A stretch of 64,000 bases of DNA from Aspidiotus rigidus (GCA_035079385.1 JAVHKY010000003.1:11821501-11885500), one strand, 5' to 3'. Positions 24,280 through 35,430 are shown, counted from the first letter of the stretch. Translations and numbers: made by a program. Notes: generated from the letters alone by a model not told the origin.

Positions 24280-24660
24280 TTCTCCAAGTCCAAAAATATT
24301 CTTGTACTTTTTCGTTTTCTCGAGTTAAATACCTCGAATAATATTCCAAGTCCAGTATTATTATCGGACTCTGTCGTTTTTTTTTTTTAGTGAATCATCC
24401 AGGAAAATATTATAAGTCCAATAATGTTCTGATACTTCGTCTTTTTTTCAAATGAATTACCTTGAAAAATAATATTTTTTGAGTGAAATATCTTGAGAAA
24501 TATTTGAAGTCCAATAATATTCTCGGACTTGGTAGTTTTTCCAAGTAGAATATCTCAAAGGTTTTTTGAAGTCCAAATATATTTTGGTACTTTGGTCGCT
24601 TTTTTGAGTAAAATATTTCAAAAAAAATTTCCAAGTCCAAAAATTGTCTTTTTTTTTTTT
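24280..24660. repeat. Degenerate tandem repeat of about 64 bp
   Basis: Units built on AAGTCCAATAATATTCTCGG occur near 24285, 24349, 24414, 24507, 24571 and 24634, with a single outlier at 24088. Spacing is mostly 63-65 bp. Confidence 0.7.
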
Positions 24661-24859
24661 AGTATAATATGTTGGAAACTATTCAATGTCCATATAGACC
24701 CCCTTGATACAGACCCGCAGTTCAAAGCATGAATAAAGCAAGGCAAGCGTGCATACACAAGAACTTTGAAGACTCGCGGATTCATATTCCCTCCGAGTGT
24801 GGGGTGAAATACCGACTCACGGTACACCACAAATGAAAAAATAAAAAAATAAAGGAGTT

Positions 24860-25410
24860 ATCAGATCGAAACTTGGAAGAAAAAAATAGAGTACGTCGAA
24901 TTACTTCGTCGCAATGTTTTATTTCAACCAATCGGAATTGGTCCAAAGAACACCAGACACTGACTGATTGGTTGGTGAAAGTAATTTCTCGATACACATG
25001 GCTGATGTTCTTCTTCCTGACCTGCACTAGGGATTATCAAATTTCTAAACTAGGAACTCCACGAGCAATGAGTTTCTTCAATTCATACAATGTTTGTGTT
25101 CAAACTGCAGTTATATGACTGCCATCTCATACATAATTATAATGCCGAAAGGTAATCATTAAGGAGTTGAAAAATTTTAATAATTTAAACTCCTAGTCGC
25201 TCATGCCCGCATGATAAGTCAGTGACCAAAGGTCGATTTTTCAACTCAAAGTGTTGACAAATCGTCGTAAAAGATCACGCAATCCTATTAATATAAACGT
25301 TAGCTGCGTATAGTGCGGGCGGAAATATACTGCAGGTATAAAAAATTTCTTGTTAGAATCCGTGAATAATTTTGAGGTGAGTTCTTGCCCGAGTCTGTGT
25401 TGATTTATAG
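24860..25410 (+). promoter_or_regulatory. Promoter and noncoding leader exon of desaturase gene 1
   Basis: This block is conserved at 42140-42682 and 56795-57302, always upstream of a desaturase. It contains a TATA box (TATAAAAA at 25337-25344). A probable start lies about 30 bp downstream, near 25367. Two candidate 5' splice sites follow: GAG|GTGAGT (25377) and TATAG|GTAAGT (25411). Conservation across three paralogues, while later insertions differ, argues for function. The leader should join the acceptor at 29554. Confidence 0.7.
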
Positions 25411-25740
25411 GTAAGTACTGATTTAAAAATGGAAGAAAATTATAGTGTAGAGAGAAATGTTTTTTCTCTCTTTAGGGTTTTTGTCTCGGCAAGCCAGAGC
25501 CCTAAAGCATTCGCGAAAGAAAATTTGAAAAGAAATCAAGGTTTCCTGCCGAAAAGGTAGATCGTGATGTCACGATTCAAGATACATAATATTCTGTGTC
25601 ACCTATGATTTTATTTTTTACGTGGCATTTTTTAAATTTTTGCACACTTTTCGAATAAATTTCTTCCTCTCTTCTTTTCGATACCTCAATAATGATATTA
25701 TACCTACCGATATACAAGACGTGAATTTTTCCGTGAAATT

Positions 25741-26076
25741 GGTATAATTCTGAATTTAAAAATTCAGCGCTAAATTTATTTATGTTTTTTCGATTTTCAC
25801 AACGTTTCGGTTGTACCCGCCGGCCTTTATCGAGTAACTGATAATAAAAATACATATTATGAGCAACTGGATGGACAGATGAACGACAAGTATATGAACA
25901 AAAAGTAGGTACATTATTCATGGATTACTCTTGTCGCAATAGGAGCGTATAGGTGATTCAGATGCTGATTGTTCATTTGTATTTTCATTGTCAGTTACTT
26001 GATAAAGGCCGGCGGGCACGGCCGAAACGTAGTGAAAACCGAAAAATGTAGTGAAATTCAGTGTCAAATTTTTAAC
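25741..26076. mobile_element. MITE with about 100-bp inverted repeats (gene 1 copy)
   Basis: The left arm begins GGTATAATTCTGAAT and includes TTTTCACAACGTTTCGG and CCGCCGGCCTTTATC. The right arm (about 25975-26076) is its inverted copy. The same element is at 43016-43366 in gene 2, and the gene 3 leader intron lacks it. Its right tip here is cut by the AACAGG-family insertion. Confidence 0.8.
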
Positions 26077-27003
26077 AGGAAACTTGTTTTATGGGGGGTT
26101 TTATGAAAAGTTTGCCGTGCGCCGTCCGGTAAGAAACTTAGAAAAATTTCGACCATCTAGCCATAAGATAGGAGGCGGACTCAGAAAAACAACGGCTTCC
26201 TTAACGAAGTTAAGCGAGGAACGCAGGGAACCTGTTTTATGAGTCGAATGGGATTTGGTATTGAAAATTCAAGGAAGCCTAGACGTAGATAAAGCTAGTA
26301 TAAAGAAGGCCTAGACGTGAAATAAGCCTAGTATAATGTAGTTTGACAGTCTCAAGTTTTTCTCAAATCTCGAGCTATTTATGATAGGAGGGAGACTTGG
26401 GAAAATTTGTCCCCTATCATATATAGCTCGAGAGTCAGAAGTTCTCCAAGTCCCTCTTCTATCATATATAGCTTCAGATTCGAAATTTTTTCTAAGTCCC
26501 CCCTCCTATCATATATAGCTCGAGAGTCGAAATTTTTCCAAGTCCCCCTTCTATCATATGTAGCTCGAGGGTCGAAATTTTTCCAAGTCCCCCTCCTATC
26601 AAATAAGGCTCGAGGATCGAAATTTTTCTAAGTCCCCCTTCTATCATCTATAGCTCGAGAGTCGAAATTTTTCCAAGTCCCTCTCCTATCATATATGGCT
26701 CGAGAGTCGAAATTTTTCTAAGTTTTTCGCTGGACGGCGCACGGCGGACGGCGGACGGCAGATTTCTCAAATAGCCCCCCATAAAACAGGTTCCCTGTTA
26801 AAATTTCGACTCTCGAGACATCATATATAGCTGGAGATTCGAGAAAAATTTAGACTCTCAAACTATATTATACTAGGCTTACAGTAGGTCTACCCCTTCT
26901 GTATACTAGCTTTATCTAGTTCTAGGCTTCCTTGAATTTTCCATACTAAATCCCATTTGACTCATAAACTCGTTTAACATCGTTATGGAGGCCGTCGTTT
27001 TTC
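26077..27003. mobile_element. Nested pair of AACAGG-family elements
   Basis: An outer plus-oriented element starts at 26077 (TTAACAGGAAACTTG) and ends near 27003 (CGTTTAACATCGTTATGGAGG). It is interrupted by an inverted second copy at about 26193-26797, which begins GACGGCTTCCTTAACGAAG and ends AAACAGGTTCCCTGTTAAAA. The inner copy carries about eight 45-bp minisatellite units (26340-26740) in inverse orientation. Confidence 0.7.
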
Positions 27004-27659
27004 TATGTCCTATCGATACATTCTACGACCATGACGACTGCTATTATACTTTTTGATCGAATGTATCTCGCTATCGTCAGTCGTCTATCATTATTTTCGC
27101 TGAGAATAACTATTTGTGGGAATACTCGTGCATTTTGGATCTTGACACGCAGGAAGAAACCGAATGTCTCGGGTTCCAGATCCGAGTGGACAGGAAGATA
27201 CAGATCTTTTGATTTCCAGATCTTGACATAAAAACAATTTGGATCTCTTAAGCTCCAAATCTCGGCCGAAAAAAAGCTTCGGATCTTCCAAAAAAATATT
27301 CTTACAGTCAAGGAGACAAAAGAAGAGAACCTTATAGTGAGGCGTAGAACGGCTTAGTCTTGTTTCACAATAAACAAATATTGAATATGTTAATGGCCAT
27401 ACGCCAGAATCCGCTGCTAATAGAATTTGAGGATATAAATTATTCATTGCAAGAACAAAACTTTCTTGTTTTTTTCTGATTTGGAAATGTTGATCATCGT
27501 AATTCAAATAGCGCAGAAAAGAGTTCAAAGTGTCACGAGGTGGGCACTAACAGGAATAAAAAAAAACCTCGCAGCCCACTTTGTGAGTCGCTCGGAGTTG
27601 CCTTCATTAACCTCGTTAACTGAGGCAAACAGGGAACCTGTTTTATGGAGCCTTCGTTA

Positions 27660-28035
27660 AACTAGGAATTTTGAACTTCAGCCTTCATTTTACTGGGCCT
27701 AATATAGGTACTATACTTCTAGGCTTGTAATACGTAGCTTGAAAAATGTCAAACTTTAGCTTTCGTTATACTAAGCCTAATATACCATACTAGGCTTATA
27801 ATAGCTAACCTAAGAAATTTTACACTTTGGCCTACATTACACTGGGTAATATACGTACTATACTAGGCCTATAATACGTAGCTTAAAAAACATCAAACTC
27901 CAGCTTTCATTATACTGGGATTGATATACAATACTAGGCCTATAATGACTAGCCTAAAAATTTTCAAATTTCAGCCTTCGTTATACTAGGCTTGATATAC
28001 AGTATATACTAAACTAGCCTCAAATATAGCTCGAT
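27660..28035. repeat. Degenerate tandem array of about 72 bp
   Basis: About five units built on TACTAGGCCTATAATACGTAG have cores near 27724, 27796, 27868 and 27939, spaced 71-72 bp. It lies in the leader intron of desaturase gene 1, just before the Penelope-like element. An AACAGGGAACCTGTTTTATG terminus occurs just upstream at about 27624-27645. Confidence 0.75.
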
Positions 28036-28096
28036 GGAAGAAATTTTAACTGGGAAATTAAACGAATCCGTTCCTTAAGGTTACGGCTATCCATCA

Positions 28097-29019
28097 TAAA
28101 CGAAAAAACGAATACTCCAAGGGGAGAGTAAACAAATGCAAACCGCAGAAAATAAAAACGAAGGGAGCGCTTTCGGTTAAACAAACCACCTTCAAACCTG
28201 AAATGAAAGCAACTGACGAACGAATGAGAAGAAAGAGGTATTAAGATCGTCCGAACGAGAAATCACGGTGTGAATCATAAACCTGTTCGATCTGGTTCGG
28301 AGGAAAGTTACGAGGAGCCTTCTTGATTCCACCACCTCCCTCCCCCGAGACACGATCCGTGATCGCCGTTTGCGTTGGATCAGTCTCCCTTTCCTGGGGA
28401 ATTTCTCCCAGCAATTGGGTCGGGCCCTTCGCCCGGTTGGTTTCAGACCCGCGTTTTACAACCTCACCACAGTCAAGAGGTTGTTTGTGAGACTGAAGGA
28501 TCCCATACCGGTTGATGAAAGGAGTGGTGTTTATAAGATGGAATGTGAGGATTGTGGAGGCTTTTATATTGGTGAGACCAGCCGCCAGATGAAAGTTAGA
28601 GTAGCTGAGCACCTGAAGTCTTGGAAGAAGGGACGTTTAGGGGAGTCAGCTTTCGCTGATCATTTGATTAACAGTGGCCACAGTTTCCGCGAGGGATCCG
28701 AAAAGCTCCTCCATAAGGAGAATTCCTACCGTAAACGTATCGCCCTCGAGAATATAGAGATAATGCGTCACCTCAACACTGACGGTATCACTATACTCAA
28801 CTCGTACATTCCGGAAGATGGCTTGATCGAACAGGTTTATGATTCACACCGTGATTTCTCGTTCGGACGATCTTAATACCTCTTCCTTCTCATTCGTTCG
28901 TCAGTTGCTTTCATTTCAGGTTTGAAGATGGTTGTTTAACCGAAAGCGCTCCCTTCGTTTTTATTTTCTGCGGTTTGCATTTGTTTACTCTCCCCTTGGA
29001 GTATTCGTTTTTTCGTTTA
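28097..29019 (+). mobile_element. 5'-truncated Penelope-like element with inverted 3' arm
   Basis: The right arm (28825-29019) holds the last codons of the element's protein and its 3' tail. The left arm (28097-28292) is an almost exact inverted copy of the same 195 bp. Between them lies the C-terminal coding piece with a GIY-YIG endonuclease. Penelope-like elements are known for truncated and inverted terminal arrangements. The element lies in the leader intron of desaturase gene 1. A tail fragment also occurs at about 40585-40650. Confidence 0.85.
28334..28876 (+). CDS. Penelope-like retroelement C-terminus with GIY-YIG endonuclease (fragment)
   Basis: This is the 3' end of a reverse-transcriptase/endonuclease protein; the RT core is missing. 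The first part (RRLRWISLPFLGNFSQQLGR, then VGFRPAFYN) matches the linker that follows the RT in this class. The endonuclease has GVYKMECEDCGGFYIGETSR, an arginine in RVAEH, and a later IALENIEI glutamate, as in GIY-YIG nucleases that nick DNA for target-primed reverse transcription. The frame ends with SHRDFSFGRS and a TAA at 28874. There is no meaningful start codon, because the first in-frame ATG lies inside the linker. It is a dead fragment but not yet decayed: no stop codons interrupt it. Confidence 0.85.
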   Translation, partial: TSLPRDTIRDRRLRWISLPFLGNFSQQLGRALRPVGFRPAFYNLTTVKRLFVRLKDPIPVDERSGVYKMECEDCGGFYIGETSRQMKVRVAEHLKSWKKGRLGESAFADHLINSGHSFREGSEKLLHKENSYRKRIALENIEIMRHLNTDGITILNSYIPEDGLIEQVYDSHRDFSFGRS

Positions 29020-29310
29020 ACAGGGAACCTGTTTTAGGGGGGGCTTTTTGAGAAATTTGGCGTGCGCCGTCCGCCGTCCAGCGAAAAACTTGGAAAAATT
29101 TCGACTCCCGAGCCATAGCTGGAGATTCGAGAAAAATGTAGACTCTCAAACTATATTATACTAGGCTTATAGTAGGTCTAGACCTTCTTTATACTAGCTT
29201 TATCTAGGTCTAGGCTTGCTTGAATTTTCAATACCAAATCCCATTTGACTCATAAAACAGGTTCTCTGCGTTCCTCGTTTAACTTCGTTAAGGAAGCCGT
29301 CGTTTTTTTC
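29018..29310 (+). mobile_element. Short AACAGG-family element
   Basis: The left end is TTTAACAGGGAACCTGTTTT, followed by GCCGTCC repeats and one 45-bp-type unit. The right domain ends CAGGTTCTCTGCGTTCC, then TCGTTTAACTTCGTTAAGGA and AGCCGTCG. It directly abuts the end of the Penelope-like element. A second AAACAGGTTCCCTGTTAAAA end occurs at 29420-29441. Confidence 0.7.
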
Positions 29311-29563
29311 TAAGTTTTACTCCTATCATACGTAGCCCAGAGGTAAAAATTTTTCCAAGTTCCACTTTTTGCCTCCCGGCGACCAGCGCCCTTCATTTTC
29401 GCTCAAAATACCCTCCGATAAAACAGGTTCCCTGTTAAAAGATTACTAAAAACCCACCTTTTCCTTGCTGCAATTTTCGGTTCACTAAAGTCAGCAACTG
29501 AGGGCATCACATGTTTACGCGCGCAAAATAGTAATCGTTTCCTTTTTCTCACAGGTTCCTTAA

Positions 29564-32500
29564 ATGGCTCCACGAGAAAAATATCTACTTTCTACTGTAG
29601 ATGATTTAAAATGCGAAGGGAAAAGTATAGATGAAGAATATAACTTTCGATCAATCGAAAAACCGTATAAAAGACAGCTTGTGTGGAGAAGTATTGTAGG
29701 TTGGATAGCTGTGTGCCCAGCATTTTTATACGCAGTATATTTAGCTTTTGTAGAGGCTAGTTGGTTGACAAACGTATGGGGTATGTGCTCTCACCCGGAA
29801 TTATATGTAGATCGACTACCGATGTTAATGCACTATATTTTTTGTTGTACATCTCCAGCCTTTCTGGTGTACGTAGCAACTGGCTTTGGTGTCACCGCAG
29901 GTTCGCACAGACTTTGGTCCCACCGTTCGTATAAAGCTAGATGGCCGCTGAAACTTATACTCATAGCACTTCAAACAATGGCAGTTCAGGTGAGCCTTTT
30001 TATTTGAACATAAGAGAAACAGCTGATTTACGCAAGCAAAAATTAGACCACACTATGAGGACATATACGTGGAACTGAAAGCTAGACAATTTTTATCTTC
30101 AGGTAATTGTTCAGTACTCTCCCGCGCGTCCTCATTTAAAATACCCCATGAATCCGCGAGGAGTTTCATCTTCAGGGGGTAACGGGGCAAAAGTTAGTTT
30201 TTTTAGCGGGGAACCCGCTATCTATTTTGTTAGGAGATTACATCCTCAGAAAACGTCCGCGTCCGCGTCCGCAGGTTAGGTTAGGTTACGGGACTTAGAA
30301 GAATTTCGAGTCTCGAGCTATATATGATAGGAGGGGGACTTAGAAGAATTTCCATATATGAAAGGAGGGGGACTTGGAAGAATTTCCATATATGAAAGGA
30401 GGGGGACTTAGAAGAATTTCGAGTCTCGAGCTATATATGATAGGAGGGGGACTTAGAAGAATTTCGAGTCTCGAGCTATATATGATAGGAGGGGGACTTA
30501 GAAGAATTTCGAGTCTCGAGCTATATATGAAAGGAGGGGGACTTGGAAGAATTTCGAGTCTCGAGCTATATATGAAAGGAGGGGAACTTAGAAGAATTTC
30601 AAGTCTTGAGATATATATGATAGGAGGGGGACTTAGAAGAATTTCGAGTCTCGAGCTATATATGAAAGGAGGGGGACTTGGAAGAATTTCGAGTCTCGAG
30701 CTATATATGAAAGGAGGGGAACTTAGAAGAATTTCAAGTCTTGAGATATATATGATAGGAGGGGGACTTAGAAGAATTTCGAGTCTCGAGCTATATATGA
30801 AAGGAGGGGGACTTGGAAGAATTTCGAGTCTCGAGCTATATATGAAAGGAGGGGAACTTAGAAGAATTTCAAGTCTTGAGATATATATGATAGGAGGGGG
30901 ACTTGGAAGAATTTCGAGTCTCGAGCTATACATGAAAGGAGGGGGACTTAGAAGAATTTCGAGTCTCGAGCTATATATGAAAAGAGGGGGACTTGGAAGA
31001 ATTTCCATATATGAAAGGAGGGGGACTTAGAAGAATTTCGAGTCTCGAGCTATATATGATAGGAGGGGGACTTAGAAGAATTTCGAGTCTCGAGCTATAT
31101 ATGATAGGAGGGGGACTTAGAAGAATTTCGAGTCTCGAGCTATATATGATAGGAGGGGGACTTAGAAGAATTTCGAGTCTCGAGCTATATATGAAAGGAG
31201 GGGGACTTAGAAGAATTTCGAGTCTCGAGCTATATATGAAAGGAGGGGGACTTAGAAGAATTTCCATATATGAAAGGAGGGGGACTTGGAAGAATTTCGA
31301 GTCTCGAGCTATATATGAAAGGAGGGGAACTTAGAAGAATTTCAAGTCTTGAGATATATATGATAGGAGGGGGACTTAGAAGAATTTCGAGTCTCGAGCT
31401 ATATATGATAGGAGGGGGACTTGGAAGAATTTCGAGTCTCGAGCTATATATGAAAGGAGGGGGACTTAGAAGAATTTCGAGTCTCGAGCTATATATGAAA
31501 GGAGGGGGACTTAGAAGAATTTCCATATATGAAAGGAGGGGGACTTGGAAGAATTTCGAGTCTCGAGCTATATATGATAGGAGGGGAACTTAGAAGAATT
31601 TCAAGTCTTGAGATATATATGATAGGAGGGGGACTTAGAAGAATTTCGAGCCTCGAACTATATATGATAGGAGGGGGACTTGGAAGAATTGTGACTTCCG
31701 AGCTATATATGATAGAAGGGGGACTTGGAAGAATTTCGTTTCTCGAGCTATATATGATAGGAGGGAATGTAGATTGATAATTTCGATTTGAATTATATGA
31801 CAAGATTATCAACTCAGTTTCACACCACCTGAGAGGTCGAGTTAAGGAATTGCGGGTTCCCCGCTGCCATTGCAACGTCTGCAATGGCTTCTAATTTTTT
31901 TTTTTACGTTAACTCACCTAAAAATGGATCCAGAGAAAAAATGTGAACACGAACAATGTTTTACGCGCAATTTTTTAGATTCTGTGACTTATTTCATTCC
32001 GAGTAAAACGCATTGTACGACCGTTGGAGCGCGCTAAAGTTTGTCACATTTGTGAATGCATTGAAGATTTTCAGAACAACCACATCAAGCTATCATCGAA
32101 ACTCATATAAAATGTGATGAGATGTAAGAAGAGCACGGAAAATTGAAAAGATCTCAAGTGTACAATTCTACGTTATTAGTTAGGTAACTTACAAGAGTAC
32201 TTTTGGGCGTTACCCCATGATCAGTTGTATCGCTAGCGAGGAACAAGGCGTTCAATATTTATTTATTTATTTATTTCAGTTTATTTGGAAAAGTAAAGTG
32301 TTTTTAGAATTTGCATATTTTTAAATAGACTTGCATTCCTGACTATAAACCCAACTGCCCGTTTTGCCTTAGTAACAGTATGCTTAATGTGCCTTCTGTA
32401 GTCCATTTGACTGTCCATTAACACTCCCAGGTCTTTGACATATTCAGTCTCTCTGAGTGCTACCAAATTGATTGGTCCACTCATCTATTAGTGCCCGACC

Positions 32501-35189
32501 ACATTTAATAATATCATTTACGTATCAAGTTCAGATGTTTTCTACATCTAGCTAGGCTGCACGAAGTCGGGCAAATGCAAGAAATGGATTTCATTACTCC
32601 TGGAGATATGACTTGATGAATGGCTAGAATTCGTGATACCACTCTGTACACACATGTAAATCTCGCACTTTGAAATTTCTTATTTTATGGCATGAATAAA
32701 TTCTATTCTCCCATTCGATATATCAGGTGCACAACTTATCATCGGGTTTCGGACTTTTGGAGTTGAAAATTATCGGTATCAAAATGTTATGATTTCAGTA
32801 TTATTCACAATAAGGCCAAAAAATTCAGAAAACACGCGTTTTTTGGTATTCTCACTAATTCTCAACCATAATTAAAGTATTGAATTCATGGTAGAAAATT
32901 GTACTGATCCGATTTTCGACCAGAATTAACTAATTATTTCGTGGAATCGACTTTATCAATACCAAATCATAAGTATTTGCATCGTGGACAAACATTTACT
33001 ATGATTTCGATTAAAAAACTCCGATTTCATACCAAATATTATTATCATTTGGACAGAAGGATAAGGTTGGGAGGAATGGTAAAGAGATGAGAAGGTTCAC
33101 CCGAATCACAACTACGACAGTTTGCGAACTACATATCAAAAAATTGGCGATTTAAAATTAGTGAGAAACTTGAAATTTAGGCAGTGAGTGCACTACTTAC
33201 TCTTTTTTTGAGGAATAGGCTCATCTATAGCTTATGATTTGAATTGACTTCCTTGGAAGCTGCAAGACTTCGCGCAGCTACAACCCGGCTTCTTTAACAC
33301 ATTCCTTACTGGCGGTATGGCGTCATCTTACCACCCATATTAAAGAAAGAGCCTGAAACACAAGACACAGAAGAAACTGTTCAAGTATCTCATGATGAGA
33401 TGTCCAGGAAGAAGACTATCGAAGAAGCCGGGAAGAAACCACTCTCGCATTGTACAATGCAAAGCCCAAAGATAAAGACATCAGACAGACCCATTCTCCC
33501 CACCCCCCCCCCTCTCCGTGACGAAGCTCAACGCGGATTCACGGGTGATTTTAAGGGAAGTCGCGCAAAGATTACTGAACAATCAACAGAAGAAGAAAAT
33601 TCTGCAGCTCTCATTTCCAACCAAGAGTGTTTTTTTGGTATGATTGCCTGGTCTAAAATTTAATTCACAAACATTATGTGACCATCAGTCTTGTAAATTG
33701 ATTTGTAACTACGTGGAGGAAGGTACTGTCGGCACAAAGTATCAAGGGTGATTATACCCAACTATTTTCCAAATTTTGATTAATTATGAAAAGAGGATTA
33801 ATTATGAGCCCGTAACATAGCTCCAAGGCTAGTCTATCCCAAGTCCCTTGCCAACATGCACATCCAAAGTCAAAATTTCTCCAAGTCTTGTCTACACACT
33901 TTCTACGCTTTTCTTCTCATAGTTTTCAATTACAACATTTTTCCTGTCTGAAAACTAGAATCCTTTTCAGAGGTCTGTTTTTGTATGGTGTCGGGAACAC
34001 CGAACTCATCACAAGTATTCGGACACAAATGCTGATCCACATAACGCTAACCGCGGTTTCTTCTTCTCTCACATTGGCTGGCACCTAATGCGTAGGCATC
34101 CGGATGTCATTGAGAAAGGGAAAAAAATCGACTTATCCGACCTGAAACAAGATCCTTTTGTCTATTATCAGAGGAAGTAAGCCCATCCGTCCTCAGGAAG
34201 AAAATTAATGAAAATCATAATATTTCAATCAAGCTGTGTAATAATTTTCAGATACTATTATTGGCTGATGCCAGTTTTCGGTTTCCTACTACCAGGGCTA
34301 GTACCGGTCTATTTTTGGAATGAATCATTGCGTTGTGCTTTTTATGTCCCCGGTCTGCTTCGCTTTTTAGTTATGGTGCAGGCGTCTTTTCTAGTCAACA
34401 GTGCCGCCCACAGGTGGGGTGACAAGCCATATGATAGGTAAGTACCAAGGGAGGCTCTTGATATTTACAGTAATAAAGACCAAAACCATCGCGATCTAAA
34501 CAATGTTTACAAGTTGATTGTGAGCTGCAAGAAAAACAAAAAAAGATTCCACGACACCATCATTTCAGTGACGCATAAGACTAATGATTGTGTATGAAGG
34601 ATTTACTAGGCACTGTTTTGCGAGTTCGCGACTACCGTCAAATCGAAAGGTTTTTCCTTGTGGGCACGCATCGTCACACATTGTTACCATTTCATGTACT
34701 TATGAGTGATTCTATCAGCATCATTAATTGGATTATGTTGTGCTATTGTTTGTTTTACGTATAAGCGCGACTACTCGCATAAAATTGAGAGTGAAATGAT
34801 TATGTAGTCCGTTTCTCTGATACATACTTAAATATTTCTTCTTGGTTTCTAGGTCTATTAAACCTGTTGAGAATTTCGGGATAACAATTCTAGCACTGGG
34901 CGAAGGGTGGCACAACTACCATCATGTGTTCCCATGGGACTACCGCGCGAGTGAATTGGGACGTTTTGGTACGAACCTAACTACTACACTAATCGATTTT
35001 TTTGTGAAGCTCGGCTGGGCGTACGACTTGAAAACTGCATCGATGGATATGGTGAAGAAGCGAGTGCAAAAAACAGGCGACGGAAGTCATCCAGTCTGGG
35101 GTTGGGGCGACAAAGATATGCCATTAGAAGTGAAACAAAAAGTTATTACTATTCATAAGCAGAAAAGCAAAATTAAAGAGTTGTACTAA
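29564..35189 (+). CDS. Acyl-CoA desaturase gene 1 (delta-9/delta-11-type front), 358 aa
   Basis: A membrane diiron desaturase of the ER that adds a double bond to fatty acyl-CoA, working with cytochrome b5. Coding exons: 29564-29780, 29859-29989, 33971-34176, 34252-34437, 34853-35189; phases agree and give 358 codons. All metal-binding histidine motifs are present: HRLWSH (89-94), HRTHH (126-130), NSAAH (234-238) and HNYHH (267-271). The insect signature tetrapeptide position reads KPVE (250-253). The ATG follows an acceptor at 29554. The 78-nt second intron is open in frame, so its retention would add 26 residues just before the first histidine box. Tail residues KSKIKELY differ from the other two genes because of an indel. 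The third intron (29990-33970) carries the 1.5-kb minisatellite. Regiospecificity cannot be read from sequence. Confidence 0.93.
30218..31867. mobile_element. Element with GCGGGGAACCCGC ends enclosing a 45-bp array
   Basis: The left tip AGCGGGGAACCCGCTA (about 30218) and the right tip GCGGGTTCCCCGCTG (about 31853-31867) are inverted, palindromic ends. They resemble the AACAGGGAACCTGTT ends of the other family. The right tip is preceded by GAGTTAAGGAATT, like the GTTAAGGAAG of that family. Nearly all the interior is minisatellite. No transposase. The element lies within an intron of desaturase gene 1. Confidence 0.6.
30288..31770. repeat. 45-bp minisatellite, about 33 units, with 135-bp higher-order repeat
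   Basis: The unit GACTTAGAAGAATTTCGAGT continues CTCGAGCTATATATGATAGG AGGGG. Variants include ATGAAAGG for ATGATAGG, GGGGA for GGGGG, and TCTTGAGATA for TCTCGAGCTA. A three-unit block repeats at 135 bp from about 30500 to 30900. Shorter 34-bp units near 30347, 30380, 30998, 31259 and 31521 lack about 11 bp and shift the frame. Because 45 is a multiple of three, both strands stay open for up to 222 codons. These frames are not considered genes. Confidence 0.95.
32255..32484 (-). pseudogene. Non-LTR reverse transcriptase C-terminal fragment
   Basis: A 67-codon frame reads ALRETEYVKDLGVLMDSQM and KAKRAVGFIVRN, ending ILKTLYFSK. This is the typical region after the RT palm in Jockey/CR1-like elements. 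It stops where an (AAAT)n tail begins (minus strand; 32255-32277 on plus), suggesting a tiny 5'-truncated copy. It lies in the third intron of desaturase gene 1. Confidence 0.65.
32500..33970. other. Intron sequence of desaturase gene 1
   Basis: No gene was recognised. The stretch near 33510-33640 is similar to 61575-61700 in gene 3 and partly to about 46000-46045 in gene 2, so it is ancestral intron sequence shared by the three paralogues. The 87-codon frame at 33400 is part of it and has no recognisable domain. Confidence 0.6.
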
Positions 35190-35430
35190 GTTATTTGAAG
35201 TTTTCATTTCGTGGCTGAACTGCAGAGTTTCCACGAAGACATAAGACCAAAACGAATCTCTTGTAGAATTTTGTATTTTTGAGATATGAGTCTCCATAGA
35301 TTTATAAACTATTGCTTTGGGCTATAACATTTGCAAACCAAAACCAAAGTGAATCAAATTCAGTGTGAATATTTTTTCCATCATTATGTGAAATATTTGT
35401 TCGGTACCTAGCTGTGTTTGTTTTACCAAC
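35190..35430 (+). other. 3' untranslated region of desaturase gene 1
   Basis: Conserved with 48294-48560 and 63286-63525 behind the other two genes (shared AAAGAGTTGTA and TTATTTGAAGTT near the stop; ATATGAGTCT and TTTGCAAACCAAA further on). A possible polyadenylation signal AATAAA is at 35908. Confidence 0.6.

Noticed and set aside
30270..30290. Telomere-like GGTTAGGTTAGG
   Set aside because: Only about two TTAGG copies; too short to be interstitial telomere.
30340..31593. Long open frames on both strands (up to 222 codons) encoding 15-residue repeats
   Set aside because: They follow from a 45-bp unit being divisible by three with no stop in several frames. They lie in an intron and are broken by 34-bp units.
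30288..31770. CRISPR-like regular array
   Set aside because: Units are contiguous with no unique spacers; it is a minisatellite in a eukaryotic intron.
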